Assembly: GCF_003660265.1 (NCBI RefSeq) | Contig: NZ_QXQP01000007.1 | Coordinates: 1 to 64,000, forward strand | DNA length: 64,000 nt | Direction of reading: 5' to 3' | Source: Helicobacter mehlei | Lineage (GTDB): Bacteria > Campylobacterota > Campylobacteria > Campylobacterales > Helicobacteraceae | Made by a program: the position numbers and the translations under genes | The notes under the pieces: model-generated | What the model saw: the letters and a program-made list of their open reading frames with translations, nothing else | Told to the model about the DNA's origin: nothing | The model's database searches: none | Shown here: piece by piece, positions 8,264 through 18,586 of the stretch | How the letters are laid out: the number at the start of each line of letters is the position of its first letter | Numbering within the stretch: the first letter of the stretch is position 1

Positions 8264-8958
8264 AGTGCGATCACATCCTCATCTTCTTCGATGCGATCCA
8301 AGAGTTTTTCAATCTCGGCTAGGGCTTGCTGGCTTAAAGAAATGGGCGATGTGGGGATGCGTTGCAAGCAAGCCTTTTGAATCGGGATTTGCAAACTCTC
8401 AAAGCCCTCTTGTAATTGCTTGAAGTTTTGGTAATCCCCCAGCACCAAAAAGCTTTGATCGATGATCTCTAGGGATTCTAGCCCATAATCAATTAAGGCT
8501 AATTCCATGTCCTCTAGTGAGAGGGGCAGATTAGCTAGTAAGCCCTCAAAAACGCTTTTGCGACCAAACATAAATTCTAGCGATCCATTGGGCACCATAC
8601 TAGCCCCGGGGGTCTTGTTGAAGTAACTTTTAAGATTGGCGACTGTGCGTGTGGGGTTATCAGTCATACATTCCATAAAGAGTAAAACCCCATGGTTAGC
8701 CTTGCCCTCATAATTGACCTCTACTAAATGCCCCTCTTTGCTGTTGGCGCGCTTGATGGCTGCTTCGATGTTGTCTTTGGGCATATTTTGGGCCTTGGCG
8801 TTGAGTATGGCGGTGCGTAATTTGGCATTGCTGGCTGGATCGCCCCCACCCTCTTTGGCTGCTAGCGTGATGGCTTTGGCTAATTTGGGGAAAATCTTAC
8901 TCATTTTATCCCAGCGTTTTTCCTTGGCCGCGCGGCGGTATTCAAAAGCACGTCCCAT
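8230..8958 (-). CDS. yebC: YebC/PmpR family protein
   Basis: A conserved 242-residue cytoplasmic protein. Family members were annotated as transcriptional regulators, and more recent work links some to translation of difficult (for example proline-rich) stretches. The signature start [36 protein letters not shown] and [18 protein letters not shown] are all present, followed by the middle and C-terminal YebC domains ([26 protein letters not shown]). It starts one base from the end of hemB (shared base 8958). The hemB-yebC pairing is kept in H. pylori as I recall. Confidence 0.92.
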   Translation of the reverse strand: MGRAFEYRRAAKEKRWDKMSKIFPKLAKAITLAAKEGGGDPASNAKLRTAILNAKAQNMPKDNIEAAIKRANSKEGHLVEVNYEGKANHGVLLFMECMTDNPTRTVANLKSYFNKTPGASMVPNGSLEFMFGRKSVFEGLLANLPLSLEDMELALIDYGLESLEIIDQSFLVLGDYQNFKQLQEGFESLQIPIQKACLQRIPTSPISLSQQALAEIEKLLDRIEEDEDVIALYSNIEGVEAT

Positions 8959-9932
8959 TAAAATCCTTTCTGTAAAAGTTGCGCCACTTCTTTGGCGTGG
9001 TAACTAATGATCATATCCGCCCCCGCACGCTTAAAAGCGGTCATGGTTTCTAAAAGCAAGCGATCGTAATCCATAAGATTGTGGGCTTGGGCTAGTTTGA
9101 ACATCGCATATTCTCCGCTCACATTGTAAAGGGCGAGGGGTAAAAGCGTGCGCTTCCTAATGGCATGCACTATGTCTAGGTAAGCCAAAGCGGGCTTAAC
9201 CATGAGAATATCCGCCCCTTGAACTTCATCTTCTAGACTCTCTAAGATCGCCTCTCTGGGGTTGGCATAATCCATTTGGTAGCTCTTGCGATCCCCAAAA
9301 CTGGGGCTGGATTGCGCTACATCTCTAAAGGGGCCATAATAACTGCTGGCAAACTTAGTGGAGTAACTCATAATGGGTAGGTGGGTGAATCCTTGTCGAT
9401 CAAGAGCTTGGCGAATCGCATAGACCATGCCATCCATCATCGCGCTAGGCGCGATCACATCTACCCCGCTTTGGGCTAGGATAACAGCTTGCTTGTCCAA
9501 AATCTCTAGGGTTTTGTCATTATCCACGCTTTGATCGTGCAAAATGCCACAATGCCCGTGATCAGTGTATTCACAAAAACACAGATCGGCGATCACCACT
9601 AAAGAGCTAAACTCTTTTTTAATGGCGCGTGTGGCTTTAGCCACTATGTGATCGGCATTGAGGGCACTAGAGCCCTGCGCATCCTTGTGGCCGGGGATTC
9701 CAAATAACAGCACGGCTTGAATGCCTAAATCTTCCAATAAGGCACATTCTTTTAAGATCACATCCACGCTCATTTGGAAAACCCCGGGCATAGAGGCAAT
9801 CGGGTTAGCCACACCCGCCCCCTCTAGTACAAACAAAGGTGCGATGAAATCAGCAATATTAAGCCTTGTTTCACGCACTAATGCGCGTAAGTTCTCTGTA
9901 GATCGCAAACGTCTCAAGCGTCTAAACATCAA
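8958..9932 (-). CDS. hemB: Delta-aminolevulinic acid dehydratase (porphobilinogen synthase)
   Basis: Condenses two 5-aminolevulinate molecules to porphobilinogen in heme synthesis. The zinc-dependent type is shown by [14 protein letters not shown] with three Cys at residues ~118-128. Schiff-base lysines lie in [15 protein letters not shown] and [12 protein letters not shown]. It is 324 residues, a full-length enzyme. Its ATG overlaps the lpxE stop by four bases, so hemB sits in an eptA-lpxE-hemB-yebC transcription unit. hemN, acting later in the pathway, lies about 25 kb away. Confidence 0.95.
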   Translation of the reverse strand: MMFRRLRRLRSTENLRALVRETRLNIADFIAPLFVLEGAGVANPIASMPGVFQMSVDVILKECALLEDLGIQAVLLFGIPGHKDAQGSSALNADHIVAKATRAIKKEFSSLVVIADLCFCEYTDHGHCGILHDQSVDNDKTLEILDKQAVILAQSGVDVIAPSAMMDGMVYAIRQALDRQGFTHLPIMSYSTKFASSYYGPFRDVAQSSPSFGDRKSYQMDYANPREAILESLEDEVQGADILMVKPALAYLDIVHAIRKRTLLPLALYNVSGEYAMFKLAQAHNLMDYDRLLLETMTAFKRAGADMIISYHAKEVAQLLQKGF

Positions 9933-10513
9933 AAATCCTTTTTCTTATTTTGATCAGGGCTGGTTAAAAATAGCACGCACAGCACGCCGACACTAAAACC
10001 AGCTATGAGCGCGCCGATGGTGTGGGCATTGTAATAGATGCGCGCCCCCATAGTTAAAAATGCTAGGGGCAAAAAGATCAGCCACACCCAGCCATAACGG
10101 CGCACCAAAAAAGCTAGGGCGCAAGCAACCATTGAAGAATGCCCGCTGGGCATGTTTTTAGAACTCCCATTGGGGCGCTCACCCAAACGCCGCCCAGAAA
10201 GCACGACATTATTTAGCCCCCATTTGAGGGAATGCGTGGCAATGGTCGTAGCGATACTCACATGGATAATTTGGATCAAACCAATCGGATCGCGTTTGAT
10301 TAAGGGCAGGGCAAAAGAGGCGATGGTGGGCACAAAACGGGCATAATGTTCGGTGGTGCTAAAAACTAGGGGAACTTGGGGTTGCTTGGCGATCTTGGGG
10401 AAGGGGGTGATCGCCCCGATTATAAAGAGCAAAACAAAAAAGGCAATGCTTTTAAAAGGGAATTGTTTGGGGAAACTTTGGGGGTAGAGGGCTTTAAATT
10501 TAGTGCTGTTCAT
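9929..10513 (-). CDS. lpxE: Lipid A 1-phosphatase LpxE (PAP2 family)
   Basis: A membrane phosphatase of the periplasmic face that removes the 1-phosphate of lipid A, lowering negative charge and resistance-relevant binding of cationic peptides. The PAP2 signature is present: [12 protein letters not shown] (motif 1), MPSGHSSM (motif 2, catalytic His) and [11 protein letters not shown] (motif 3, catalytic His). There are about five hydrophobic segments in 194 residues. It directly follows eptA with a 14-base overlap, matching the two-step LpxE then EptA modification known in H. pylori. Confidence 0.9.
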   Translation of the reverse strand: MNSTKFKALYPQSFPKQFPFKSIAFFVLLFIIGAITPFPKIAKQPQVPLVFSTTEHYARFVPTIASFALPLIKRDPIGLIQIIHVSIATTIATHSLKWGLNNVVLSGRRLGERPNGSSKNMPSGHSSMVACALAFLVRRYGWVWLIFLPLAFLTMGARIYYNAHTIGALIAGFSVGVLCVLFLTSPDQNKKKDF

Positions 10514-12050
10514 GGGCTTTAAAAATGTCTAAATCGGGGGTATAGGCATTACAAGGTTTTTGTGCGCCAAAAGCCCCTAAAATGCTAGAAAAAATCACGC
10601 TTTGCTGGTAGTCTTGCTTAATGGTTTTAAAATGGTGTGTGGTTTTAAAGGCATCATTGGCATAGACAATAAAGGGGACTTGTTTTTGCAAATCGGGGGC
10701 GATGAGGTAGGGCGTGCCGTGCAAATACATGCCATGCTCGCCCAAACTCTCCCCATGATCGCTCATATACAACAACAACGCCGGTTTGGGGCTGTGTTGC
10801 AGGGTATCCACCATGTGATCGAGCACTTGGTCGTTATAGGCGATGGTGTTATCATAGGCATTCACCAAACTTTCTAGGCTACAAGTGTTGGGCTCGCTAT
10901 GGGTGCAAAGGGGCTTAAAGGGGGCAAAATTGGGGGGCACTTTATCCACATACAGCGGACCATGTGAGCCCTTGAGGTGCAAGATGATCAAAACATTATC
11001 CTTAGGGTAACGCTCCAACACATGGGGCAAGGCAAGGGCTAGGGCTTCATCAAAGCTTAAAATTTGGGGATCAACACCCTTTTGTTTGAGCCAATCTTGC
11101 CAAAGGGGTAAGGGGGGTTTCCAATCAATCTTCATGGGGGGTTCGGCATCATTCAAGCTCAACCACACCACCTTAACGCCTTGTCTTTGCAAAAATGAGG
11201 GCAGATTTTCATAGCCTGATTTGGGGGCTAGCATGCATGCCAGCGCGGCGGTGGTGTAGGTGGCACAAGAGGTGGCTTTGAGGGCTAAGATTTCATGCTT
11301 ATCCATGCGTTTTTGTAATTTGGGTGTGGTGGCTCTAGGGTAGCCATAAATGCCATAATTAGCCCGCCTAGCACTCTCGCCTATAGCTAAGACCACGATC
11401 GTATTGTGGGCATGGATGGGGGTATTTTCTAAGAGTTTGGGGGGGGTTTGATGTATCGCATGCAAGGCAACACGGATGGCATTCACGCTATAGCTATAGG
11501 GCAGAGCCAACCCACCGATATTTTTGGCATGGTGATCCAAAAAGAGCCATTGTTTGGCATGCGTGAAGCTCCAAATAAAAAACACAAGTGCCGAGCCTAG
11601 AAAAATGCTCGCTTTGGTTTTTAATTTTGGTTTGGCAATGGGGATGGCATAAAACAACATAGCTAACCCCAAGCCTAGCACCCCATAGAGCCACAAACTC
11701 CCCCCCAAAAATGCACCCGCCTCGTGGGTGTTGGTGTTAAAAACATTCCCCATCATCGCCCTAGTCAAAAAGACATGGTAGGTGTGGATAAAATAAAAGG
11801 CAAGGGCATTGCACAGAGTCAAAAAAGCAAGAACAGCCTGCATGCATTTATTGCCTAACAAAGAGAACACAGTTAAAATCATGTTGGTGGTGCAGACATA
11901 GGCAATCGCTACGCTGATGACAATCCCCACCCCACCTCCGTGTTTTAAAATATAATCCAAAAGAGGCTTATGGAAGAGTAACAAAGAGACAAGGCTATAA
12001 AATAAAAGAACGGTAAAAAAAGGTAAGGGCTTTTTAAAAAATCTTAACAA
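10500..12050 (-). CDS. eptA: Lipid A phosphoethanolamine transferase EptA
   Basis: Adds phosphoethanolamine to the lipid A 1-position freed by LpxE. It has five N-terminal membrane segments (first ~170 residues) followed by a periplasmic sulfatase-fold domain. Metal and catalytic motifs visible: VLAIGESARRANYGIYGY, the nucleophile Thr in SCATYTTAAL, and SDHGESLGEHGMYLHGTPY. Several cysteines likely form disulfides. There is no ATG at the start. Among TTG/GTG/TTG codons at 12056, 12053 and 12050, the last has AGGAG at the best spacing, so it is chosen. The protein is about 516 residues, normal for the family. Confidence 0.9.
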   Translation of the reverse strand: MLRFFKKPLPFFTVLLFYSLVSLLLFHKPLLDYILKHGGGVGIVISVAIAYVCTTNMILTVFSLLGNKCMQAVLAFLTLCNALAFYFIHTYHVFLTRAMMGNVFNTNTHEAGAFLGGSLWLYGVLGLGLAMLFYAIPIAKPKLKTKASIFLGSALVFFIWSFTHAKQWLFLDHHAKNIGGLALPYSYSVNAIRVALHAIHQTPPKLLENTPIHAHNTIVVLAIGESARRANYGIYGYPRATTPKLQKRMDKHEILALKATSCATYTTAALACMLAPKSGYENLPSFLQRQGVKVVWLSLNDAEPPMKIDWKPPLPLWQDWLKQKGVDPQILSFDEALALALPHVLERYPKDNVLIILHLKGSHGPLYVDKVPPNFAPFKPLCTHSEPNTCSLESLVNAYDNTIAYNDQVLDHMVDTLQHSPKPALLLYMSDHGESLGEHGMYLHGTPYLIAPDLQKQVPFIVYANDAFKTTHHFKTIKQDYQQSVIFSSILGAFGAQKPCNAYTPDLDIFKAHEQH

Positions 12051-12096
12051 CACCAACTCCTAAAGCCCCACCCCATCAAATTCCTAACAACCGCTT

Positions 12097-13377
12097 TTAT
12101 TTGCCTACATAGACTTGTCTGGGTCTTGTGATTCGAGCTTGGGAGTTTTTCACATGTTCTAAAAGTTGCGCACACCAGCCCACCGTGCGCCCGATCACAA
12201 ACACGGGGGTGAAAAAACGCGTGGGGATTTTCAAGGCGGTTAAGATCGTGCCCGAGTAAAAATCTACATTAGGATAGAGGTTGCGGGAGATAAAATATTC
12301 ATCTTTCAGGGCGACCTCTTCAACTTTAGCGGCAATCTCATCTAGTCTAGGATTCATTTTAATGCCCTTGGCTTGTAGGTCATCCTTGAGTTTCTTTAAA
12401 ATCCGCGCTCTGGGATCGTAACTTTTATAGACCCGATGCCCAAAGCCCATAAGCTTAAAGGGGTCATTTTTGTCTTTCACGCGGGCGATGTATTTTTCAA
12501 CATTCTTAACATCTCCGATCTCCTCCATTTGGAGCAAGACTTTTTCATTAGCACCGCCATGCAAATGCCCCCACAAGGCACTGATGCCCGCACTGATAGC
12601 CGCATAAGGATGCACACCCGTAGAGGCGACATTACGCACGGTGGTTGAAGAGGCGTTTTGCCCGTGATCGGCATGTAGGGTCAAAATCTTATCAAAGGCT
12701 TCCACTTCTAAGGGGGTGATTTCACTTTCGCCATGCAATTCGTGTTTTAAGCGCCCATGTGGATAGGCTCTTAGCATGAATAAAATATTTTCAATATAGC
12801 TACGCCCCACATCGGGGTAAATAATGGGTGCGCCAATTTCATTGCGATAACAAATAGCCGCTAAGGTGGGCATTTTAGCCACAATACGCCTAGCCATCGT
12901 TTGGTAATCCTCTTCGGTGTTCATCACGGCGTGATCAAAATAGAAGGTGGAGAGAATAGACACTCCACTACTGAGCTTTGCCATCGGGTGGGCATTGGTG
13001 GGGAAGGCGGCAAACATGTTCATCAAAGTCCCGTGGATAAAACTGCGGTGGCGCAATTCTAGCTCAAACTCCAGGGACTCGCTTTCATTTTTGGGCAGTT
13101 CGTCAGTTAGCAAAAGCTTACACACATCGACATATTTATACTTGGCAACCAGCTCTTCAATGGGGTGTCCCTTGTAGTAAAGCTCGCCTTTTTTGCCATC
13201 AATGTAACTAATGGTGGATTTGCACCCCGCCGTAGAAGAATAACCCGGGTCATAAGAGACCATCCCCGCGCTTTCATAGAGTTTAGAAAAATCAATGGCT
13301 AGGGGACCTCTTGTGCTAGCGATCGTTCCAAACTCAAACTTTTCGCCGGTTTCATTGTTAGTTAGTGTAATTGACAT
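12097..13377 (-). CDS. gltA: Citrate synthase
   Basis: Condenses acetyl-CoA and oxaloacetate to citrate, the first citric acid cycle step. Hexameric-type sequence of 426 residues. The catalytic His is in [12 protein letters not shown], the second His in [14 protein letters not shown], the conserved [12 protein letters not shown] is present, and the C-terminal Arg lies in [11 protein letters not shown]. The start is the ATG at 13375-13377 ([12 protein letters not shown]) with AAGGAAA upstream. Seven extra upstream codons are possible but would precede the RBS. It is divergent from icd across 174 bases with promoters for both. Confidence 0.96.
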   Translation of the reverse strand: MSITLTNNETGEKFEFGTIASTRGPLAIDFSKLYESAGMVSYDPGYSSTAGCKSTISYIDGKKGELYYKGHPIEELVAKYKYVDVCKLLLTDELPKNESESLEFELELRHRSFIHGTLMNMFAAFPTNAHPMAKLSSGVSILSTFYFDHAVMNTEEDYQTMARRIVAKMPTLAAICYRNEIGAPIIYPDVGRSYIENILFMLRAYPHGRLKHELHGESEITPLEVEAFDKILTLHADHGQNASSTTVRNVASTGVHPYAAISAGISALWGHLHGGANEKVLLQMEEIGDVKNVEKYIARVKDKNDPFKLMGFGHRVYKSYDPRARILKKLKDDLQAKGIKMNPRLDEIAAKVEEVALKDEYFISRNLYPNVDFYSGTILTALKIPTRFFTPVFVIGRTVGWCAQLLEHVKNSQARITRPRQVYVGK

Positions 13378-13397
13378 AGATTTCCTTTTTTGTCCCA

Positions 13398-13403
13398 TTA
13401 TAC
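13398..13403 (-). promoter_or_regulatory. Putative -10 box of gltA
   Basis: TATAAT on the minus strand 20 bases before the gltA ATG, with AAGGAAA between. This gives a leader of roughly 14 bases. No clear -35 hexamer, as usual in Helicobacter. Confidence 0.55.
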
Positions 13404-13517
13404 AAGATCAAATATTATTAAACATTGAAGTAGTCCCACACACCAAAGAATGCTTGCCCACTTAAGCTTGTTTTAATATGTAAAAATGACCTACATGCAA
13501 TATTAGATTTTCTGTGC

Positions 13518-13523
13518 TAGAAT
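13518..13523 (+). promoter_or_regulatory. Putative extended -10 box of icd
   Basis: TGCTAGAAT includes the TG-extension and the hexamer TAGAAT, about 28 bases before the icd ATG. AAGGAG follows near 13540. Confidence 0.55.
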
Positions 13524-13551
13524 GTTAAAAAATTTTTAAGGAGAACATCAA

Positions 13552-14829
13552 ATGTCTTACAAGCCTAAATATTTGTCTTTGCCCACAGAGGGGGAAGCAA
13601 TCAGTGTCAAGGATGGCAAATTGCATGTCCCAAGCCACCCCATCATTCCCTTTATTGAGGGTGATGGCATTGGCGTAGATATTACCCCGGTGATGCGTAA
13701 AGTGGTGGATGCGGCTGTGCAAAAAGCCTATAAGGGTGCGAAAAAAATCGCATGGTATGAGGTCTTTGTGGGGGAAAAATGCTACAATAAATTCAAAGAG
13801 CACGCAGAACTGAGTCTTGAAGAACAATGGCTCTTGCCAGACACCATCGAGGCAATCAACCATTTCAAAGTTTCTATTAAAGGACCTTTGACGACACCTG
13901 TGGGTGAAGGCTTTAGGTCTTTAAATGTCGCTTTGCGCCAAAAAATGGATTTGTATGTATGTCTGCGCCCCGTGCGTTGGTATTCTAGCCCTAGCCCGGT
14001 TAAAGAGCCGGGTAAGGTGGATATGGTGATTTTTCGCGAAAATAGCGAGGATATTTACGCAGGAATCGAATTTAACCAAGACAGCCCCGAGGCTAAAAAG
14101 CTCATCAAGTTTTTACAAGAAGAACTTAAAGTTTCTAAAATCCGCTTCCCCCAAACCAGTAGCATAGGCATTAAGCCCATTAGCCTAGAGGGCACAGAAA
14201 GACTTGTGCGCAAGGCGATCCAATACACCATCGACAACGATCGCGCTAGTCTCACCTTTGTGCACAAAGGTAACATTATGAAATACACGGAGGGGGCGTT
14301 TATGAAATGGGGTTATGCCCTAGCCCAAAGAGAGTTTGGGGCAAAATTGCTGGACAAGGGTCCATGGTGTGTGCTTAAAAACCCTAAAACGGGTAAAGAA
14401 ATTGTGATCAAGGACATGATTGCCGATGCTTTCTTGCAACAAATTTTGTTGCGCCCGGCTGAATACGATGTGATCGCCACGATGAACTTAAATGGGGATT
14501 ATATCTCAGACGCGTTGGCCGCAATGGTGGGAGGGATTGGAATCGCTCCGGGAGCCAACATGAATGACAGCGTGGCAATGTTTGAAGCTACACATGGGAC
14601 TGCACCCAAATACGCCGGACAAAACAAGGTCAATCCGGGGTCCATTATTTTGAGCGCGGAGATGATGTTGCGCCATATGGGCTGGGTAGAAGCAGCCGAT
14701 CTGATTGTTAAAGGCATGCAAAAAGCCATCGAGAGCAAAAAAGTAACTTATGACTTTGCGCGTTTGATGGAGGGCGCAACCGAAGTTTCTAGCTCAGAAT
14801 TTGGCGAGGTGATTATCGCACATTTGTGA
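13552..14829 (+). CDS. icd: Isocitrate dehydrogenase (NADP+)
   Basis: Oxidative decarboxylation of isocitrate to 2-oxoglutarate with NADP+. 425 residues. Substrate-site motif [25 protein letters not shown], catalytic Tyr/Lys regions ([13 protein letters not shown] and [13 protein letters not shown]), the metal-binding Asp cluster [17 protein letters not shown], and the cofactor loop [20 protein letters not shown], whose Lys/Tyr pattern fits NADP. The ATG has AAGGAG at ideal spacing. The gltA-icd neighbourhood is preserved with H. pylori, but here the two are transcribed divergently. Confidence 0.96.
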   Translation: MSYKPKYLSLPTEGEAISVKDGKLHVPSHPIIPFIEGDGIGVDITPVMRKVVDAAVQKAYKGAKKIAWYEVFVGEKCYNKFKEHAELSLEEQWLLPDTIEAINHFKVSIKGPLTTPVGEGFRSLNVALRQKMDLYVCLRPVRWYSSPSPVKEPGKVDMVIFRENSEDIYAGIEFNQDSPEAKKLIKFLQEELKVSKIRFPQTSSIGIKPISLEGTERLVRKAIQYTIDNDRASLTFVHKGNIMKYTEGAFMKWGYALAQREFGAKLLDKGPWCVLKNPKTGKEIVIKDMIADAFLQQILLRPAEYDVIATMNLNGDYISDALAAMVGGIGIAPGANMNDSVAMFEATHGTAPKYAGQNKVNPGSIILSAEMMLRHMGWVEAADLIVKGMQKAIESKKVTYDFARLMEGATEVSSSEFGEVIIAHL

Positions 14830-15025
14830 GGAGCGGGGCAAAATTAGGAGGGGTGGGGGTAGCCATGGGAGGGGCTAAGGTTTTTTGGAGTTCTGTGTTT
14901 TGGGGCATGAATCTTAAACTAACGATCGTGTCTTGTTTTTGGTTGTCTTGGGTTGTGCGTGTCAATAAATATCAGTTTTGGAGAGTGGTTGAAATGGCTA
15001 CCAAGTTTTGTTGTAAGGAGAACAG

Positions 15026-15880
15026 ATGAAACAAGTCGATAAGATTTATGATGCACCCTCTAAGCATTGGGTGGGCAATGGGTTTTATGTCGCCTCCATG
15101 TTTAGTTACCACGATACGCACAAGAATTGCGATCCGTTTTTGCTTTTAGATTACAACGCACCCTATCATTTTAAAGGCGGTGGGGGGGAGTTTGGCGTGG
15201 GATCACACCCGCATAAGGGCTTTGAGACGGTTACGATTGCCTATAGTGGCGAAGTGGAACATGCCGATTCGCATGGGGGAGGTGGGGTTATCACCCCCGG
15301 GGATGTACAATGGATGACGGCAGGTTCTGGCATCATCCACCAAGAATTTTACTCCCAAAAATTTTCCAAAGAGGGCGGGGTGTTTGAAATGGTGCAACTT
15401 TGGGTGAATTTGCCCAAAGCCCATAAATTGACCTCTCCTAAATACCAAGCGATTAGCGCACAGGATATCCCAAGCGTACCCTTAGAGGGCACAAGCAAAG
15501 CACGGATCATCGCAGGGGAGTTAAGGGGTGTTAAAGGCCCGGCAACAACCTTTTCTCCCATCAATCTATGGGATCTAGAGGCGCATAAGGGCGATGCTTT
15601 GCGCTTAGAGGTCCTAGAAAATCACAATGTCTTGATGTTGGTGCTGGATGGTGTGGTGGAATTAGAAGGGTATCTTGCTCACCGTGAACAGCTCGTGACC
15701 TTCCAAAAAGGGGGATCACAGATCAATTTTTCTACCCTTGAAAAAGCTAAGGTACTTGTGCTCACAGGCGAACCCTTAAATGAGCCTATCGCTGGATACG
15801 GACCCTTTGTGATGAATACCCAACAAGAAATTGCACAGGCCATAGAGGACATGCGCTCGGGGCGTTTTGGGAATCTTTAA
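15026..15880 (+). CDS. Pirin family protein
   Basis: A bicupin of 284 residues. The N-terminal cupin has the iron-binding pattern HPHKGFETVT, EHADSHGGGGVITPGDVQWMTAGSGIIHQE (two His then His and Glu). Pirins are cytoplasmic, and some bacterial members act as quercetin dioxygenases; the physiological role here is not known. The ATG at 15026 follows AAGGAGAACAG. About 195 bases separate it from icd. That gap holds no recognisable RNA, only a low-quality open frame that I reject. Confidence 0.9.
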   Translation: MKQVDKIYDAPSKHWVGNGFYVASMFSYHDTHKNCDPFLLLDYNAPYHFKGGGGEFGVGSHPHKGFETVTIAYSGEVEHADSHGGGGVITPGDVQWMTAGSGIIHQEFYSQKFSKEGGVFEMVQLWVNLPKAHKLTSPKYQAISAQDIPSVPLEGTSKARIIAGELRGVKGPATTFSPINLWDLEAHKGDALRLEVLENHNVLMLVLDGVVELEGYLAHREQLVTFQKGGSQINFSTLEKAKVLVLTGEPLNEPIAGYGPFVMNTQQEIAQAIEDMRSGRFGNL

Positions 15881-15899
15881 GATAGATTGATCTGTTTTT

Positions 15900-15918
15900 C
15901 TCTCTATACCAAAGAGAG
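15900..15918. terminator. Weak hairpin between convergent pirin and fliY genes
   Basis: CTCTCT, a 7-base loop, then AGAGAG form a 6-bp stem in the 60-base gap between two convergent stop codons. There is no good T run after it, so this is terminator-like by position only. Confidence 0.25.
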
Positions 15919-15940
15919 GAGCCATACGAACAACTCTTGG

Positions 15941-16822
15941 TCAAGAATTCCTGAGTTGCTCTAAACGCTCTTTTTTGCTTCCAATGTCGGTGATTTGGAT
16001 ACCAAAGTTACCATCCACAATCACCACCTCTCCCTTGGCAATCACTTTGTCATCAACCAAGATTTCGAGCGGGTCATTGACCATCTGGTTGAGCTCGACT
16101 ACACTGCCAATATCCATAGATACGACATCTTTTAAGATCATCTTCTTTTGCCCGATCCGCACGCGCACATTCAGCTTGACATCTAAAAGCATGTTGATAT
16201 TGCGCGCTTCAACTTGCTCTAAGGGGTGATCTCCCTCCACACGCTCACTTCTTTGCACCACGGGGATACTGGGCATTGACGGAGCGGGTCTGCCTTTAGG
16301 GATATTTTGGGGGGCTTCCTTTTTATTAAAAATGTCAATGAAGACTCCCCCACAAAAAATAAAAAAACTCGATTCAATCTTATCTAGCGCGAAACTAAAT
16401 TCATACCCATCGCTATAGGGATCGAGCAAGGCAGCATCGTGAGCAAAAATGGCTTGTTTGGCTTCAAAATTCAATTTGGGCATGATGTCTTGAGAACTAA
16501 GGGCAGTGGTGAGCGCGCCAAAGACATTGGAGCCAATTTCTTTAATGGCATCCAAGTCATCGGCTTCTAAAGCCTCCTTGCTTGCTCCCTCCCCCCCTAC
16601 CATCAAATCTGCCAAAGCGGTCGCCATGGGCACGGGTATGGCTAGCGTGATGGTGAGATTGGATTTGGAATTGATCTGGATGGTAACAGAGGCATGTTCG
16701 ATAAAGATAAAGTCCCCCACGGAGATTTCACTTTTCAACGCCACTTCGGGAGTTTTGCCTAGCAACCCCCCCACGGTTGCGGTAAATTCTCGCACAAAGA
16801 GTTTTAGAAAATCTGCAATCAT
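15941..16822 (-). CDS. fliY: Flagellar motor switch protein FliY
   Basis: Part of the C-ring that sets rotation direction. 293 residues. The N-terminal half (~1-150) is CheC/CheX-like, with ALADLMVGGEGA and DLDAIKEIGSNVFGALTTALS. A Pro-rich linker at ~175-190 leads to the C-terminal SpoA/FliN domain (LDVKLNVRVRIGQKKMILKDVVSMDIGSVVELN, VDDKVIAKGEVVIVDGNFGIQIT). Its ATG overlaps the fliM stop (four bases). It is last in the aroQ-to-fliY operon, where the short hairpin beyond may end the transcript. Confidence 0.93.
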   Translation of the reverse strand: MIADFLKLFVREFTATVGGLLGKTPEVALKSEISVGDFIFIEHASVTIQINSKSNLTITLAIPVPMATALADLMVGGEGASKEALEADDLDAIKEIGSNVFGALTTALSSQDIMPKLNFEAKQAIFAHDAALLDPYSDGYEFSFALDKIESSFFIFCGGVFIDIFNKKEAPQNIPKGRPAPSMPSIPVVQRSERVEGDHPLEQVEARNINMLLDVKLNVRVRIGQKKMILKDVVSMDIGSVVELNQMVNDPLEILVDDKVIAKGEVVIVDGNFGIQITDIGSKKERLEQLRNS

Positions 16823-17880
16823 TCTTCTTCCTCCTTAATGTTGCCAATTTTGACTTTTCTTTGGTTTTCCAAGACTTCTAAAACCTCTTTGACGCGGTCT
16901 TTCTCAGTTTGGATCACCTCTTTAATGCGGATGGTCTTGCGATACCCCCGATAGCCCACAGTGGCATAATAACGCTCTTTATTATCAATGCTCACCACCA
17001 CGACATCATTAGCCACTTTATTTAAGCGGAGCGTATCCCCCACATTCAAATCTAAAATTTCGCGCAAGGTGAGCTTAACCCCCCCTAAAAATGCCGACAC
17101 ATCTACACTCGCCCCCCCCACTAGGGCCTGCAACTCTTTATTACGGCTTTTTTTAGAGCTGGTCTCTGTAAGCATCACATCGCGATTCCCCATTTTGGAT
17201 AAAATCCCCTCAATGGAGATCACTGGGTAGCACAGGTTCATCATCCCTCGAGAATGCCCGATTGCAATCTCCATCACCACCATGATCACAATCTCATTTT
17301 GCGCCACAATTTGCACGACATTAGCACTTGATTCCTTGGCATCAATCGTGGGGAAAAACTCGGTTACTGGACTCCAAATGTCCTTTAAAATCTGCATCAC
17401 TTGTTTTAAGACCGTGTCTAGCAAATTTAATTCAATATCGCTAAATTCACGGGTTTGATCATAGGTGCTCCCCTTGCCCCCTAGAAGCCTATCGATCATG
17501 GGAAAAACAATGCTAGGATTGACCTCTAAAACCCCATTGCCCCCCACGGGTTTCATCGAAAAGACATTAAAACTTGTGGGGCTGGGCAAGCTCATTAAGA
17601 ATTCCCCATAGGTCATCTGATCCACACTGTGTAATTGAATCTCCACGATAGAGCGCATGATCGCTGAAACTTGGCTAGAGAGGCTACGCGCCATCTTGTC
17701 ATGTATGCTTCTAAAAGAGCGTAACTGCTCCTTGCTCACCCGATTAGGGCGTTTGAAGTCATAGAGGGTGATCTGTTTTTGGGGGAGAATCTCGTGCTTT
17801 TGGAGGGTATTGACATCATCAGATTCATCGACCACCTCTAAAAGCGCATCGATCTCTTCTTGGCTTAGAATATCAGCCAT
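16819..17880 (-). CDS. fliM: Flagellar motor switch protein FliM
   Basis: C-ring protein that binds phospho-CheY through its N-terminal peptide, here DILSQEEIDALLEVV at residues 3-17. The middle CheC-like domain follows (GGKGSTYDQTREFSDIELNLLD), then the C-terminal SpoA domain. About 353 residues. The ATG at 17878-17880 is chosen because AGGAGG lies five bases upstream, inside the end of fliA. A GTG two codons earlier would fall within that RBS. It is translationally coupled to both neighbours. Confidence 0.94.
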   Translation of the reverse strand: MADILSQEEIDALLEVVDESDDVNTLQKHEILPQKQITLYDFKRPNRVSKEQLRSFRSIHDKMARSLSSQVSAIMRSIVEIQLHSVDQMTYGEFLMSLPSPTSFNVFSMKPVGGNGVLEVNPSIVFPMIDRLLGGKGSTYDQTREFSDIELNLLDTVLKQVMQILKDIWSPVTEFFPTIDAKESSANVVQIVAQNEIVIMVVMEIAIGHSRGMMNLCYPVISIEGILSKMGNRDVMLTETSSKKSRNKELQALVGGASVDVSAFLGGVKLTLREILDLNVGDTLRLNKVANDVVVVSIDNKERYYATVGYRGYRKTIRIKEVIQTEKDRVKEVLEVLENQRKVKIGNIKEEEE

Positions 17881-18583
17881 GCACACCTCCTAGCGATTTT
17901 CTAATCTTTTTGATCACCTCTTTGATGATCTGTGAGATTCGCGACTCGGTGATCCCCAAGACATCTTTGATCTCACTGAGATTGAGTTCTTCAAAAAAAT
18001 AAAGCTGGATAACCAGTTGTTCACGCTTGGACATGGTCTTTAAAATCGCCTGAATCGCGCCCACCAACTCCTCAAACTCTAACTTTTTGGTGATGGTATC
18101 TTGTTCGATGGCGTTAAACTGCTCATCCATAGGCACATGCGCATAGATATCAGAGGCGATCTTAGCATCTCTGATCTTGCTAATATCCTCTTGTAACACC
18201 TGCGCCAAATAAACATCATCGGGCTCTTCGCCATGCTCATTAAAATACTTGGAGACCTCATAATCGATATTCTTAATAAGTTTCCTAGAGGAGCGCGAAA
18301 CGACATCTAAAGAGCGCAAATAGTCCAACATCGCTCCATTTACGCGGGTTTTTGCATACCCCCAAAACGAATCGTTTAACGAGATGTCATAGCGTCTAGA
18401 GAGTTTGATGAGCTCCTCTGTGCCTACAGATACCAAATCATTAAAATCTACTGAGCTGGGCAAGCGTTCCTTGAGCCGAAAAGCCATCGAGCGCACGGCG
18501 GGCAAATACTGGATCGCTAACTCATCTTGGGAGTTTTGGATCTGGTCATCGTAAGAAGACCCCTTTTGGCGGATCGCTCTCAC
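17873..18583 (-). CDS. fliA: RNA polymerase sigma-28 factor FliA
   Basis: Flagellar sigma factor that transcribes late flagellin-class genes, held by FlgM until the hook is done. Region 2 shows YLPAVRSMAFRLKERLP, DFNDLVSVGTEELIK and FWGYAKTRVNGAMLDYLRSLD. Region 4 has MSKREQLVIQLYFFEELNLSEI followed by the helix-turn-helix LGITESRISQII. It is 236 residues. The start is a GTG at 18581-18583 with GAGGGG six bases upstream, formed by the end of the preceding gene. It overlaps fliM by a few bases. Confidence 0.93.
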   Translation of the reverse strand: MRAIRQKGSSYDDQIQNSQDELAIQYLPAVRSMAFRLKERLPSSVDFNDLVSVGTEELIKLSRRYDISLNDSFWGYAKTRVNGAMLDYLRSLDVVSRSSRKLIKNIDYEVSKYFNEHGEEPDDVYLAQVLQEDISKIRDAKIASDIYAHVPMDEQFNAIEQDTITKKLEFEELVGAIQAILKTMSKREQLVIQLYFFEELNLSEIKDVLGITESRISQIIKEVIKKIRKSLGGVHG

Positions 18584-18586
18584 GGG

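Noticed and set aside
13378-13551. Possible small RNA in the gltA-icd gap
   Set aside because: The gap is accounted for by two divergent -10 boxes and leaders; no stable fold or terminator with T run is visible.
14826-15029. 67-residue plus-strand frame between icd and the pirin gene
   Set aside because: Trp/Val/Gly-rich composition with no recognisable pattern; it has no credible RBS and runs into the pirin RBS and start. Probably chance in a GC-skewed spacer.
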